Positions 37,810 to 47,487 of a stretch of DNA of 64,000 nt are shown here, one piece after another. Each line of letters opens with the position of its first letter. Position 1 is the first letter of the stretch. A program made the translations under genes and the position numbers. The stretch lies in NCBI RefSeq assembly GCF_002954685.1, contig NZ_MSCN01000001.1, forward strand, positions 1,940,429 to 2,004,428, in the 5' to 3' direction. Source of the stretch: Polaribacter porphyrae. Its GTDB lineage: Bacteria > Bacteroidota > Bacteroidia > Flavobacteriales > Flavobacteriaceae. The notes under the pieces were generated by a model, which saw nothing but the letters and a program-made list of their open reading frames with translations, was not told the origin of the DNA and ran no database searches.

Positions 37810-40194
37810 TTACTCGGTTCGCAAAGCATTAACAGGGTTTGAAATAGTTACTTTATAGGCCTTTATCAAAATAGTAAGAAGTGATATTACAAGTACAATT
37901 GCACCCACCAACAAAAAGATAGCAATATTTATTTCTATACGATAGGCATAATTTTGGAGCCAATTACTCATTGAATAATAAGCTATTGGTATTGCGATTA
38001 ATAAGGCAATAGCGATGAGTTTGATAAACTCTTTTGATAATATCCATAATATATGGATTGATGTAGATCCTAATATTTTTCGTATTCCTATTTCTTTGGT
38101 TCTTTTTACAATATGAAAAGAAACCAAGCCAAATAATCCCATACCTGCTATAAAAATAGCGATGAACGCAAATATATTAAATACATATCCCAACTTACTT
38201 TCTGCTTCATAAAAATAATTATAAGTATCCTCCAAAGAATTCACTTCTATATATTCTGATGAAACAATAGATTTCATTGTTTTTTCTACAAACAATTTTG
38301 TGTTAGTGAAGTCAGATTCGTTGGTTTTAACAATTATATTTCCTTTGTAGGTATCTTCATCTTTTCTAATTGTCATAAAAAGTGGTTGTATTTCTGAACT
38401 CAATGACTGAAAGTGAAAATCTTTTACAACGCCAATCACATTTCCGCGAAAAAACTCTTTTCCGACAGCAGTTTTCCATCCTAGTTTTTTCATTGCTGCT
38501 TCGTTTATAAGGTAAGCGTCTTTAAAATCTGTAGCATAGTTTTTAGAAAAAGACCTACCTTGAACCATTTCTATATCAACAAGATCTATAAAATCATAAT
38601 CAACATAAGATCTGTAAAAATTCATTGATTTTTTTTGATAGTTTCCTTCCCAATTTTCTACAGGACCATTGCTTGTAATATTAATTGGCAATTGAGAACT
38701 TATAGAAACTTGAGTAATATTAGGGTGTTTTAGCAGTTCGTTACGAATTAAATCTTTTTTAGCCATCAATCCTTTTTGCTTGTATGGCATATAAAGTATA
38801 TTTTGTTTGGTATATCCAAGCTCTTTTTTGGTTAAGAAATTGTGTTGTTTATATACTACAAAACTACTTATTATCAAACCTATTGCCACAATAAATTGAC
38901 CAATTACTAATACATCTTTAAGTGAAAATTGTCTGCCTTTAAATTGCCATACATTACCTTTTAACGATTTTACCAAGTTTATTTTTGCTAAAAAAAATGC
39001 GGGATAAATTCCTGAAATGACACCAATTAACAGTGCAGTTAAAAACATTAACATAAGAAACCAAGCATCATCAATAAAGTTTAATACGATTTCTTTACCC
39101 AAAAACTGGTTAAATAATGGAAGTAATGCAACTACAAGTAAAATTGCCACAAAGAAACTTAACACTGTAAGTATTATAGACTCATTAACATACTTAAAAA
39201 TTAAGTTGCCTTTTTTGGCTCCAAGCACTTTATGAATGCCTACTTCTTTTGATTTTTCTGTATATCTTGATATTGCTAAATTAACGTAATTGATGGCTGC
39301 CAAAAGCAGAATAATAAATCCAATAAAAGAAAAAAAGTAGATGTAGTTTATATTACTATTTATTTCAAACTCATCATCTAAATTTGAATATAAATGAATA
39401 TCTTTTGCTGGCTGCAACGTAAATTTTGGAAAAAAACTAAATCCTGCATTTTTGTAAGCAGGTTTTAAGACCTTTTCATACTTTATCATTTTATCCTCTA
39501 GAGCTTTATAATCTTGCCCTTCTTTTAACAGAATATAACCAGCTTGTTCACAACTAAACCAATCATTAACATCTCTCTCGTAATTTGGATAAAGATTTCT
39601 TGATGCTATAAAATCATATTTAAAATGTTGATTTTTGGGTGCATCAGCAATTATACCCTTTACTATTAACGCATTTTTATTATTGAAAGAAACTGTTTTG
39701 CCTATAGCAACCTCTTTTCCAAAAATTCTTTTTGCAGTAGTTTGTGTCAATAAAATAGAGCTCTGGTCTTTTAAAGCTTTTTTGTCTTGCCCAGAAATTA
39801 ACTCAATATCGAAAATGTCAAATAAATTTTCATCTGAAAAAAGTCCATTTGCTAGAAATAACTCTTCATTGCTGCCAAGAGTTGCTTCTTTAGTAGCCAT
39901 TGTTGTTATTTCTTCAACTTCAGGAAAATCCTTTTGTAATCTATTAAATAATGGCATTGGTGACGCTATGTAAACATCTTTAGCCTCTGATTCGAATTCA
40001 GTTTCGTTGTTTAGTACTCTATATATATTATCTATGTTATGATGATGCTTATCATAGCTCAATTCAAATTTCACGTACAATGCTATAAAAATAAAACACA
40101 CCATTGCAACTGTAAGCCCAAATACATTAATTAAAGAATATGTTTTATTCTTTATTAAACTTCTTATTGATATTTTGAAATAGTGTTTAAACAT
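37810..40194 (-). CDS. MacB/FtsX-type ABC permease P7
   Basis: A 794-residue permease with eight predicted helices in two FtsX-like halves. The coupling helices are KSKEVGIHKVLGAK, with His where the others have Arg, and RTKEIGIRKILGST. The first periplasmic domain is distinct from its neighbours, with ILLTQTTAKRIFGKE replacing the usual LISES phrase, which suggests a different substrate or partner. The ending is NPVNALRTE. Gaps to P6 and P8 are only 10 and 11 nt, so it is co-transcribed with both. Confidence 0.9.
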   Translation of the reverse strand: MFKHYFKISIRSLIKNKTYSLINVFGLTVAMVCFIFIALYVKFELSYDKHHHNIDNIYRVLNNETEFESEAKDVYIASPMPLFNRLQKDFPEVEEITTMATKEATLGSNEELFLANGLFSDENLFDIFDIELISGQDKKALKDQSSILLTQTTAKRIFGKEVAIGKTVSFNNKNALIVKGIIADAPKNQHFKYDFIASRNLYPNYERDVNDWFSCEQAGYILLKEGQDYKALEDKMIKYEKVLKPAYKNAGFSFFPKFTLQPAKDIHLYSNLDDEFEINSNINYIYFFSFIGFIILLLAAINYVNLAISRYTEKSKEVGIHKVLGAKKGNLIFKYVNESIILTVLSFFVAILLVVALLPLFNQFLGKEIVLNFIDDAWFLMLMFLTALLIGVISGIYPAFFLAKINLVKSLKGNVWQFKGRQFSLKDVLVIGQFIVAIGLIISSFVVYKQHNFLTKKELGYTKQNILYMPYKQKGLMAKKDLIRNELLKHPNITQVSISSQLPINITSNGPVENWEGNYQKKSMNFYRSYVDYDFIDLVDIEMVQGRSFSKNYATDFKDAYLINEAAMKKLGWKTAVGKEFFRGNVIGVVKDFHFQSLSSEIQPLFMTIRKDEDTYKGNIIVKTNESDFTNTKLFVEKTMKSIVSSEYIEVNSLEDTYNYFYEAESKLGYVFNIFAFIAIFIAGMGLFGLVSFHIVKRTKEIGIRKILGSTSIHILWILSKEFIKLIAIALLIAIPIAYYSMSNWLQNYAYRIEINIAIFLLVGAIVLVISLLTILIKAYKVTISNPVNALRTE

Positions 40195-40204
40195 ATTTTA
40201 TTTT

Positions 40205-42595
40205 TTATTCTGTTCGTAAAGAATCTACAGGGTTAGATGTCGCTGATTTTATAGCTTGATAACTCACAGTTATGATAGTTATGATAATTGCTCCTGAACA
40301 AGCCAGCACAAAAACAGTCCAAGAAATATCAGTTCTATATGGAAATTTCTGCAACCACTTGGTCATCAATAAATAAGCAATTGGAGAACCTATAGTTAAA
40401 GAAATTACCACTAGTTTTAAGAAATCTTTTGACAATAACATCCATAATTGGCTTACTGAAGCACCCAAAGTTTTACGAACTCCAATTTCTTTTGTACGTT
40501 GTTCTGCCACAAAAGATGCCAACCCAAATAAACCTAAACAACTAATAAAAATGGCTAATAAAGTAAATACTTTAGAAAGACTTGCAATTCTTTCTTCTGC
40601 TCTAAATTTTTGTCCATATTGCTCGTCAACAAATTGATAAACAAAAGGTAAGTTTGGAAAATTTGCTTTAAAAGTGCTTTTAATAATCGCTAAATTATCT
40701 GCAACACTTTTGGTTGGATTCATTCTTATATTGTAGTAATTAACATAATTTCCTTTTTCAAATAAATATATAGATGGCTTTACTGGCGAATAAGGAGATT
40801 GTATAATAATATCATCAATTACTCCAATTATTTTTAAAGAAACAGCATTATATTTATCTCTTAAATATTTATCTGCTGGATTTTCTAATCCCATATATGC
40901 AACAGCAGATTTATTGAGAATCACTGCTGTAGAATCTGATGGAAATTCACGAGAAAAACCTCTGCCTTCTATTATTTTTAACCCTAACGTTTCTGCAAAT
41001 TCGTAAGAAACAGAAGTTTGTGCAAATTCTTCTTGAAACCCATCAGGTTTTCCATCCCAAGTATAACCACTTCTACTAGACCAAATCTCGGTCATTGGGC
41101 TACTTGTACCTGCCATTTCTGTTACTGCTCCAGAAGCTATGAATTGGTTGCGCATTACATCTCTTTTTCCTTTAAATTCTGATGACATTACAGGTATTTG
41201 TATCAGCCCTTCTTTGTTGTAGCCTGTAGGTCTGTTTTTTGCAAAATCAATTTGATTCATTACAACAATAGTCCCAATTATTAATGCTACTGATACTGTA
41301 AATTGACTTACAACCAATATTTTTCTTGGTAAAGAAGAATTTCGTCCAGTTTTAAAAGTTCCTTTCAACACAGTTACTGGATTGAAAGCCGATAAAAATA
41401 AAGCTGGATAACTACCTGATAATAATGAAGTAATTGCAATAAAAATTAAGGAAACTAGCCAAAAACTTTTATTATACCAAGGGAACACAATTTCTTTACT
41501 CGCCAAATTATTAAAGCCGTTTAAAAACAATAACACTAACCCAATTGATAATACAAATGATAAGAACACAATTAAGAAAGATTCACTTAAAAATTGCGAA
41601 ATTAATTGACTTCTTTTTGAACCAATCGATTTACGAATTCCCACTTCAATGGCTCTTTTTTCTGATCTTGCAGTGCTTAAATTTACAAAATTGATACACG
41701 CCAAAAGCAACACAAAAGCACCAATAATTCCAAACGTCCAGACATTCTCAATTCTTCCTCCAACTTGTTTTCCCCCTTCAAAATTATTTCGCAAGTACCA
41801 ATCTTTCATTGGGAATAAAAATAGTTGAGGGTCCAATGCTGCTTCATCTGTGGATGCTAATTTTTTTACATCAATAATTTTTGATGTAACTGCATCCATA
41901 GTTATGTTTTCATTTATTTCGACAAATAATTGAAAAGAGTCATTTGCCCATTGCGTTTTTGCATTTTCTGCATATTTATTTGTCGCCAAGAAAAAATCCC
42001 AAGAAGCCAAATATTCTAAATCAGAAAAACTATTGTTACTTGGTATATCTTTATAAACAGCGCTTACAGATACATCATCAGTACTATTTAGGGTTACAAT
42101 TTTACCAATTGGATTTTCATCATCAAACAACGCTTTAGCAGTAGATTCAGAAATCATAATTGACTTTTGGTCATCTATTCCATTTTTAATTCCAGCAATA
42201 ATTTCCAAATTCAACATTTCTGGAGCATCTTTTTGCATATAATTACCTTGAAAGTTTAGATTTTTTTCTCCATATTCTAGATATCTAGGTAATGTCCAAG
42301 AAGACATAACTACATATTTAAAATTATCATTGTAATCCTTACGCAAAGAAAATTCCAAAGGCCTTGGAATTGCAGTTCCTGTTTCTGTATTACCATTGTA
42401 AGTCCCATTTTGTAAAACTTGTGCAATTGTAGCTTTATTTTCAAAATGATTATTATAACTTAACTCATCATTAATCCATAAACCAATCATAAGAGTTGTA
42501 GTAATACCAATGGCTAAACCAGAAATATTAATAAGTGAATACACCTTATTTTTAAATAAATTCCTGATTGCTATTTTTATATAATTTCTATACAT
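40205..42595 (-). CDS. MacB/FtsX-type ABC permease P6
   Basis: 796 residues, eight helices, C-terminus NPVDSLRTE. This gene and P5 are the closest pair of the array: both carry RAIEVGIRKSIGSKR or RALEVGIRKSIGSKR in the first coupling helix and the identical EIGVRKTLGASVSQLWMLL in the second, and they share long matching runs in both periplasmic domains (for example KATIAQV, IPRPLEF, VWTFGIIGAFV or VWLFGIIGAFV). A fairly recent tandem duplication is the simplest explanation. The matching DNA runs could allow recombination between the two copies. Confidence 0.9.
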   Translation of the reverse strand: MYRNYIKIAIRNLFKNKVYSLINISGLAIGITTTLMIGLWINDELSYNNHFENKATIAQVLQNGTYNGNTETGTAIPRPLEFSLRKDYNDNFKYVVMSSWTLPRYLEYGEKNLNFQGNYMQKDAPEMLNLEIIAGIKNGIDDQKSIMISESTAKALFDDENPIGKIVTLNSTDDVSVSAVYKDIPSNNSFSDLEYLASWDFFLATNKYAENAKTQWANDSFQLFVEINENITMDAVTSKIIDVKKLASTDEAALDPQLFLFPMKDWYLRNNFEGGKQVGGRIENVWTFGIIGAFVLLLACINFVNLSTARSEKRAIEVGIRKSIGSKRSQLISQFLSESFLIVFLSFVLSIGLVLLFLNGFNNLASKEIVFPWYNKSFWLVSLIFIAITSLLSGSYPALFLSAFNPVTVLKGTFKTGRNSSLPRKILVVSQFTVSVALIIGTIVVMNQIDFAKNRPTGYNKEGLIQIPVMSSEFKGKRDVMRNQFIASGAVTEMAGTSSPMTEIWSSRSGYTWDGKPDGFQEEFAQTSVSYEFAETLGLKIIEGRGFSREFPSDSTAVILNKSAVAYMGLENPADKYLRDKYNAVSLKIIGVIDDIIIQSPYSPVKPSIYLFEKGNYVNYYNIRMNPTKSVADNLAIIKSTFKANFPNLPFVYQFVDEQYGQKFRAEERIASLSKVFTLLAIFISCLGLFGLASFVAEQRTKEIGVRKTLGASVSQLWMLLSKDFLKLVVISLTIGSPIAYLLMTKWLQKFPYRTDISWTVFVLACSGAIIITIITVSYQAIKSATSNPVDSLRTE

Positions 42596-42621
42596 ATTTG
42601 TTGTTTTCTGGTTGATGAAAT

Positions 42622-45021
42622 CTATTCTGTTCGTAAAGAATCTACAGGGTTTGTTGTTGCTGATTTTATAGCCTGATAACTAACTGTAAGCAACGTAATA
42701 ACAATTGCGCCTGAACAAGCCATTACAAAAACTGACCAAGAAATATCTGTTCTGTATGGGAATTTTTGTAACCATTTGGTCATCATATAATATGCTATAG
42801 GTGAACCTACTATAAGTGAAATGAATACTAGTTTTAAGAAATCTTTGGATAGTAACATCCAAAGTTGGCTTACAGATGCTCCTAAAGTTTTACGAACTCC
42901 TATTTCTTTGGTACGTTGTTCTGCCACAAAAGAGGCTAATCCAAATAACCCTAAACAGCTGATAAAAATGGCAAGTATGGTAAATACTTGTGATAAGTTT
43001 GCCACTCTTTCTTGGGATCTGAATTTTCGTCCATATTGTTCATCAACAAACTGATAAATAAAAGGAAGATTTGGAAAGTTTTCTTTAAAAACTCGCTCTA
43101 TAATTTCAAGGTTTGCACTTGTGCTTTTTTCTGGATTCAATCTTACATTAAAGTAACTGAAGTTTCCATAAGCATCAAAAACATACATTGCTTGTTTTAC
43201 AGGTGTGTAAGGTGATTGCACAATCATATCATCAATCACTCCAATAATTTTCAAAGGTGGTGCAGGATCATTTTCGCTATCATCTCTAATAAATTTTCCA
43301 ATAGGATCAGTGATTCCCATATAATCTACAGCAGTCTTATTTAAAATTACGGCTGTAGAATCTGAGGGAAAATCTCTAGAGAAGGCTCTACCTTCAATAA
43401 TTTTTAAACCCAAAGCTTCTACGAAATCATATGACACAGAAGTGTGTGCAAAATCTTCTTGAAAACCTTCTGGCTTGCCATCCCAAATGTAGCCACTTCT
43501 GTTAGACCAAACTTGTGTGGTTGGGCTGCTTGTAGTTGCCATTTCAACAGCTGCTCCAGAAGCTAAAAACTGGGTTCTTATGGTTTCTGCTTTTCCAGTA
43601 AAATCTGAACTAAATGTCGGTATTTGTATTAATCCTTCTTTATTGTAACCTACAGGTCTATTTTTTGCAAAATCAATTTGATTGATTACCACCAAAGTTC
43701 CAATAATCAAGGCAACAGATACCGAAAATTGACCCACAACTAATATTTTTCTTGGTAAGGATGAATAACGCCCCACTTTAAAAGTACCTTTTAACACAGT
43801 TACAGGGTTGAAAGAGGATAGGTATAAGGCTGGATAACTTCCTGCTAAAACAGATGTGATGATAATAAAAACAAATGAAGCCAACCAAAACTTTCCTTTC
43901 AACCAAGGAAAAGTAATTTCTTTCATTGCCAGTTCATTAAAACCATTTAAAAACAATAAGGTTAATCCAACTGCAACAACAAAAGCTAAAACTACAATAA
44001 GAAAAGATTCGCTTAAAAATTGAGATACCAACTGTCCTCTTTTAGAACCAATAGATTTTCTTATACCAACCTCTAAAGCTCTTTTTTCTGATCTTGCAGT
44101 ACTTAAATTTACAAAGTTGATGCACGCCAACAATAACACAAAAGCACCAATAATTCCAAATAACCATACATTCTCTATTCTACCACCTGTTTGTACACCA
44201 TTTTCAAAATTAGAACGTAAGTACCAATCCTTCATTGGTAATAAAAATATCTGTGGATTAAATTCTACTTCGTTTGGAGAAGCTTTCTTTTTAACATCAA
44301 TTATTTTTGCAGTAACACCTTCCATTGTTGTATTGTCGTTAATTTGAGCAAACATTTGGAAGGAGTTGTTACCCCATCGTGTTTTAGAATTTTCTATCCA
44401 ACCTTGAGAGGCTAAATAAAAATCCCAATGCGCAATGAAACGTGTATCAGAAAAAGAAGAACTTTCTGGTAAATCTTCATAAACAGCAACCACAGAAAAA
44501 TTATCTCTGTTGTCTAACTTTACAATTTTACCTATTGGGTTTTGTTTATTAAATAAAGCTTTAGCTGTAGATTCAGAAATTAATATTGAGCTTTTATCTT
44601 TTAATCCGTCTTTATCACCTTTTACAATGTTCAATTGCAACATATCTGCAACACCTTGCTGCATAAAATTTCCACTAAAACTCAAGTTAATATCTCCAAA
44701 TTGTAAATATCTGGACTGATTCCAAGAAGACATTATTAAATGCTTAAAGTTGTCTCCATAATCTTTACGTAGCGCAAACTCTAAAGGTCTAGGAATTGCA
44801 GGTCCTGTGCCTGTTCTTCCATTTATAGTTTGATGTTGATACACTTGTGCAATTGTGGCCTTATTATCAAAATTATTATCTCTATCTAACTCATCGAATA
44901 TCCAAAGGGCAATTAAAATAGTGGCAGTCATTCCTATAGCTAAACCAGCTATATTTATAAGAGAATACACTTTATTCTTTAAAAGATTTCTCCAAGCTAT
45001 TTTTAAATAATTTTTAAACAT
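42622..45021 (-). CDS. MacB/FtsX-type ABC permease P5
   Basis: 799 residues, same two-half architecture, ending NPVDSLRTE. It is the sister copy of P6, 26 nt away. Compared with P6 it carries a short insertion in the second periplasmic domain (GKFIRDDSENDPAPPLKIIG), near the part that in MacB-type permeases faces the adaptor or substrate. The periplasmic domains otherwise keep ILISESTAKALF and NPIGKIVKLD. It has the same predicted polarity and coupling helices as P6, so any functional difference should lie in the periplasmic domains. Confidence 0.9.
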   Translation of the reverse strand: MFKNYLKIAWRNLLKNKVYSLINIAGLAIGMTATILIALWIFDELDRDNNFDNKATIAQVYQHQTINGRTGTGPAIPRPLEFALRKDYGDNFKHLIMSSWNQSRYLQFGDINLSFSGNFMQQGVADMLQLNIVKGDKDGLKDKSSILISESTAKALFNKQNPIGKIVKLDNRDNFSVVAVYEDLPESSSFSDTRFIAHWDFYLASQGWIENSKTRWGNNSFQMFAQINDNTTMEGVTAKIIDVKKKASPNEVEFNPQIFLLPMKDWYLRSNFENGVQTGGRIENVWLFGIIGAFVLLLACINFVNLSTARSEKRALEVGIRKSIGSKRGQLVSQFLSESFLIVVLAFVVAVGLTLLFLNGFNELAMKEITFPWLKGKFWLASFVFIIITSVLAGSYPALYLSSFNPVTVLKGTFKVGRYSSLPRKILVVGQFSVSVALIIGTLVVINQIDFAKNRPVGYNKEGLIQIPTFSSDFTGKAETIRTQFLASGAAVEMATTSSPTTQVWSNRSGYIWDGKPEGFQEDFAHTSVSYDFVEALGLKIIEGRAFSRDFPSDSTAVILNKTAVDYMGITDPIGKFIRDDSENDPAPPLKIIGVIDDMIVQSPYTPVKQAMYVFDAYGNFSYFNVRLNPEKSTSANLEIIERVFKENFPNLPFIYQFVDEQYGRKFRSQERVANLSQVFTILAIFISCLGLFGLASFVAEQRTKEIGVRKTLGASVSQLWMLLSKDFLKLVFISLIVGSPIAYYMMTKWLQKFPYRTDISWSVFVMACSGAIVITLLTVSYQAIKSATTNPVDSLRTE

Positions 45022-45048
45022 TTTTATATTTTTTTGATTGATGATTTT

Positions 45049-47460
45049 TTATTCTGATCGTAAAGAATCTACTGGATTTTGCAGTGCTGCTTGTAACGTT
45101 TTAAAACTTATGGTTACCATAGCTATGCACACAGCTATGCAACCTGCCAAGAAAAACAGACCTAAATTCAAACTGATTCTGTAAGGATAGTCTTGAAGCC
45201 ACTGAAAACTCATATACCAAGCTATTGGAGTTGCAATTAAAAAAGCTAAGGCTACTAATTTTAGAAAATCTTTTACCAATAAGCTTGCGAGCCCAAATAC
45301 ACTCGCTCCAACAATTTTACGAACTCCTATTTCTTTAGTTCTCTGATTTACCATCAGCAATGAAATAGCAAACAAGCCAATACAACTTAATATTATAGCC
45401 ACTATAGAACCACTTGTTATAATGGTAGTCATTATTTTTTCACGTCTTAACGTTCTGTCTATATTTTCATCTAAAAAAGTTCCCAGAAAAGTAGCATCTG
45501 GGTTTATAGACTTCCAAGCAGCTTCAATTTTATCAAAAGCAGCAATGGCATTTTTAGCATCAACTTTAACAAATGCGTATAAATAATCTGAATTATTATT
45601 TAAATACATTGTTAAAGGTTCTACATTTTCTTTAAGATTTCTAAAATTGTAATCTTTAACAACTCCAATAACATTGTAACGAACACCATTATCAAAAGAA
45701 ATACTTATTTCAAGTGGATTTTCTTTTCCATATTCTTTAGCTAAAGTTTCATTAATAACCATAGAAAGACTGTCTGATGCACGATCTCTACTAAAATTCC
45801 TACCTGCAACCATTTCCATACCCAATGTTTCAACATAGTCATAACCTACTGTTAAACTATGTGTACTAATGCTTCTCCCTTCATAATCAAAACCAGATAC
45901 ACTTGTATAACCACTTCCATCTTTTCCTCTACCTAAATTGTTATCAGCTGCTGTTATACTTATAATTTCTGGTTGATTTTGCAATTGACTTCTTAATCTA
46001 CGTAACACAGTTTTACTATCTAATTTTCCGTTAAAAGGTATAGAAACCACATTGTCCTTATTAAAACCTAAATCTTTTTGTCTTAAAAAATCAATTTGAT
46101 TATTTAAGACAATTGTACCACTAATTAATAAAATAGCGATTCCGAATTGAATTACAATAAGCGAATTTCTTAAACGAGTTCCAGAACTTACATCCATTTT
46201 TCCTTTTAAAGCAGTTAACGTTCCTAATTTGCTTAATAAATAAGAAGGATAACCACCAGCAATTAAAGTAATTGATACTAACACTAATAGAACTCCTAAA
46301 ATAATATTTGGTTTTACTAAAGTTGCAAAAGTACCTGCTGTTCTAAATAACGTTTGAAAATCATTAAGTAATGCGTTTCCTAAAAGTGTACCTAATAGTA
46401 TAGAGATAGAAAATATAAATACACTCTCTAACCAGAGTTGTATAAAAATTTGTTTTCTTGACGCTCCTAGTGTTTTGCGCATCCCAATTTCTTGAAGACG
46501 TTTAGCACTTTTTGCAACAGTCATATTTATAAAATTGACACTAGCAATAAATAGAATTAACAAGGCAATTGCTAATACTAGGTAAGGCATTGTTCGATCT
46601 GCTTCTATAATTCCATTTTTGTAAGTTGTAAATGTTCGATCTACAAAAGGAGTTAATCTCAATTGCCTGTATTGACCATTTGCATCTTTAGCTACACCAT
46701 CTCTTTCTAGCCTTTCATCATCTCCACTATAATTTTTTTTAGTAAATGCTCTTGTTGATTCTTCAAACTGTGAAAGAGAAGTATTATTAACCAATTGTAA
46801 AAATACAGAATGATAACTTGCATTCCATCTATCTATATTTCTTTTATAATTAGGGCTATTTTCAAAATTTACTAAAAGTTGAAAGTTTAGTGAATTTGCA
46901 CTAACTGAATCTTCTAAAACAGAAGCAATCACGAATGGTTTTGCAGTTCCTGCAATATCTAAAACTATCGTTTTTCCAATTACATCTTCAGTATCTAAAA
47001 GTAATTTTGCAGCCTTTTTTGTTATAGCTACAGTTTTTATTTTATGAAGTGGATTTTTTTCTCCTTTAAAAACAGGAAAAGTAAACATCTCTAAAAAAGG
47101 AGCATCTACATAAGATACGTCCATTTGAAGTGTTTTTTCATTATAAGTAGCTAATAAATTATCCTCATAATGTCTTGTAATTTTTGAAACACTTTGTACT
47201 TCTTTTTTTAAAGTTGGTGCAAAAGGTGCAGGCATAGATTGCCCTACTTGAGGACCTTTTAATGATTGTACTGTTGTATACACTTGATAAAGATTTTCTT
47301 TTTGTTTATGAAATTGATCTTTACCTAAAGTATCATAAGCACCAATAGCTAAAAGGATAGCGACACAAAAAGCAATCGTTAAACCGAAAATATTAAGCAA
47401 CGTAAAAACCTTATTTTTAAGAAGATTTCGAAACGCTATTTTTATATAATTTTTAAACAT
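45049..47460 (-). CDS. MacB/FtsX-type ABC permease P4
   Basis: 803 residues, eight helices, ending NPVDSLRSE. The first coupling helix is KRLQEIGMRKTLGASRKQ, the second RTKEIGVRKIVGAS. The first periplasmic domain diverges from its neighbours (VAITKKAAKLLLDTEDVIGKTIVLD). The sixth helix lacks the ISCLGLFGLxSF phrase of the others and reads ILSCIGLFAISLLMV. It is 27 nt from both P3 and P5, inside the transcription unit that starts at promoter B. Confidence 0.9.
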   Translation of the reverse strand: MFKNYIKIAFRNLLKNKVFTLLNIFGLTIAFCVAILLAIGAYDTLGKDQFHKQKENLYQVYTTVQSLKGPQVGQSMPAPFAPTLKKEVQSVSKITRHYEDNLLATYNEKTLQMDVSYVDAPFLEMFTFPVFKGEKNPLHKIKTVAITKKAAKLLLDTEDVIGKTIVLDIAGTAKPFVIASVLEDSVSANSLNFQLLVNFENSPNYKRNIDRWNASYHSVFLQLVNNTSLSQFEESTRAFTKKNYSGDDERLERDGVAKDANGQYRQLRLTPFVDRTFTTYKNGIIEADRTMPYLVLAIALLILFIASVNFINMTVAKSAKRLQEIGMRKTLGASRKQIFIQLWLESVFIFSISILLGTLLGNALLNDFQTLFRTAGTFATLVKPNIILGVLLVLVSITLIAGGYPSYLLSKLGTLTALKGKMDVSSGTRLRNSLIVIQFGIAILLISGTIVLNNQIDFLRQKDLGFNKDNVVSIPFNGKLDSKTVLRRLRSQLQNQPEIISITAADNNLGRGKDGSGYTSVSGFDYEGRSISTHSLTVGYDYVETLGMEMVAGRNFSRDRASDSLSMVINETLAKEYGKENPLEISISFDNGVRYNVIGVVKDYNFRNLKENVEPLTMYLNNNSDYLYAFVKVDAKNAIAAFDKIEAAWKSINPDATFLGTFLDENIDRTLRREKIMTTIITSGSIVAIILSCIGLFAISLLMVNQRTKEIGVRKIVGASVFGLASLLVKDFLKLVALAFLIATPIAWYMSFQWLQDYPYRISLNLGLFFLAGCIAVCIAMVTISFKTLQAALQNPVDSLRSE

Positions 47461-47487
47461 TTTATATTTTTTTGGTTGATTGATGAT

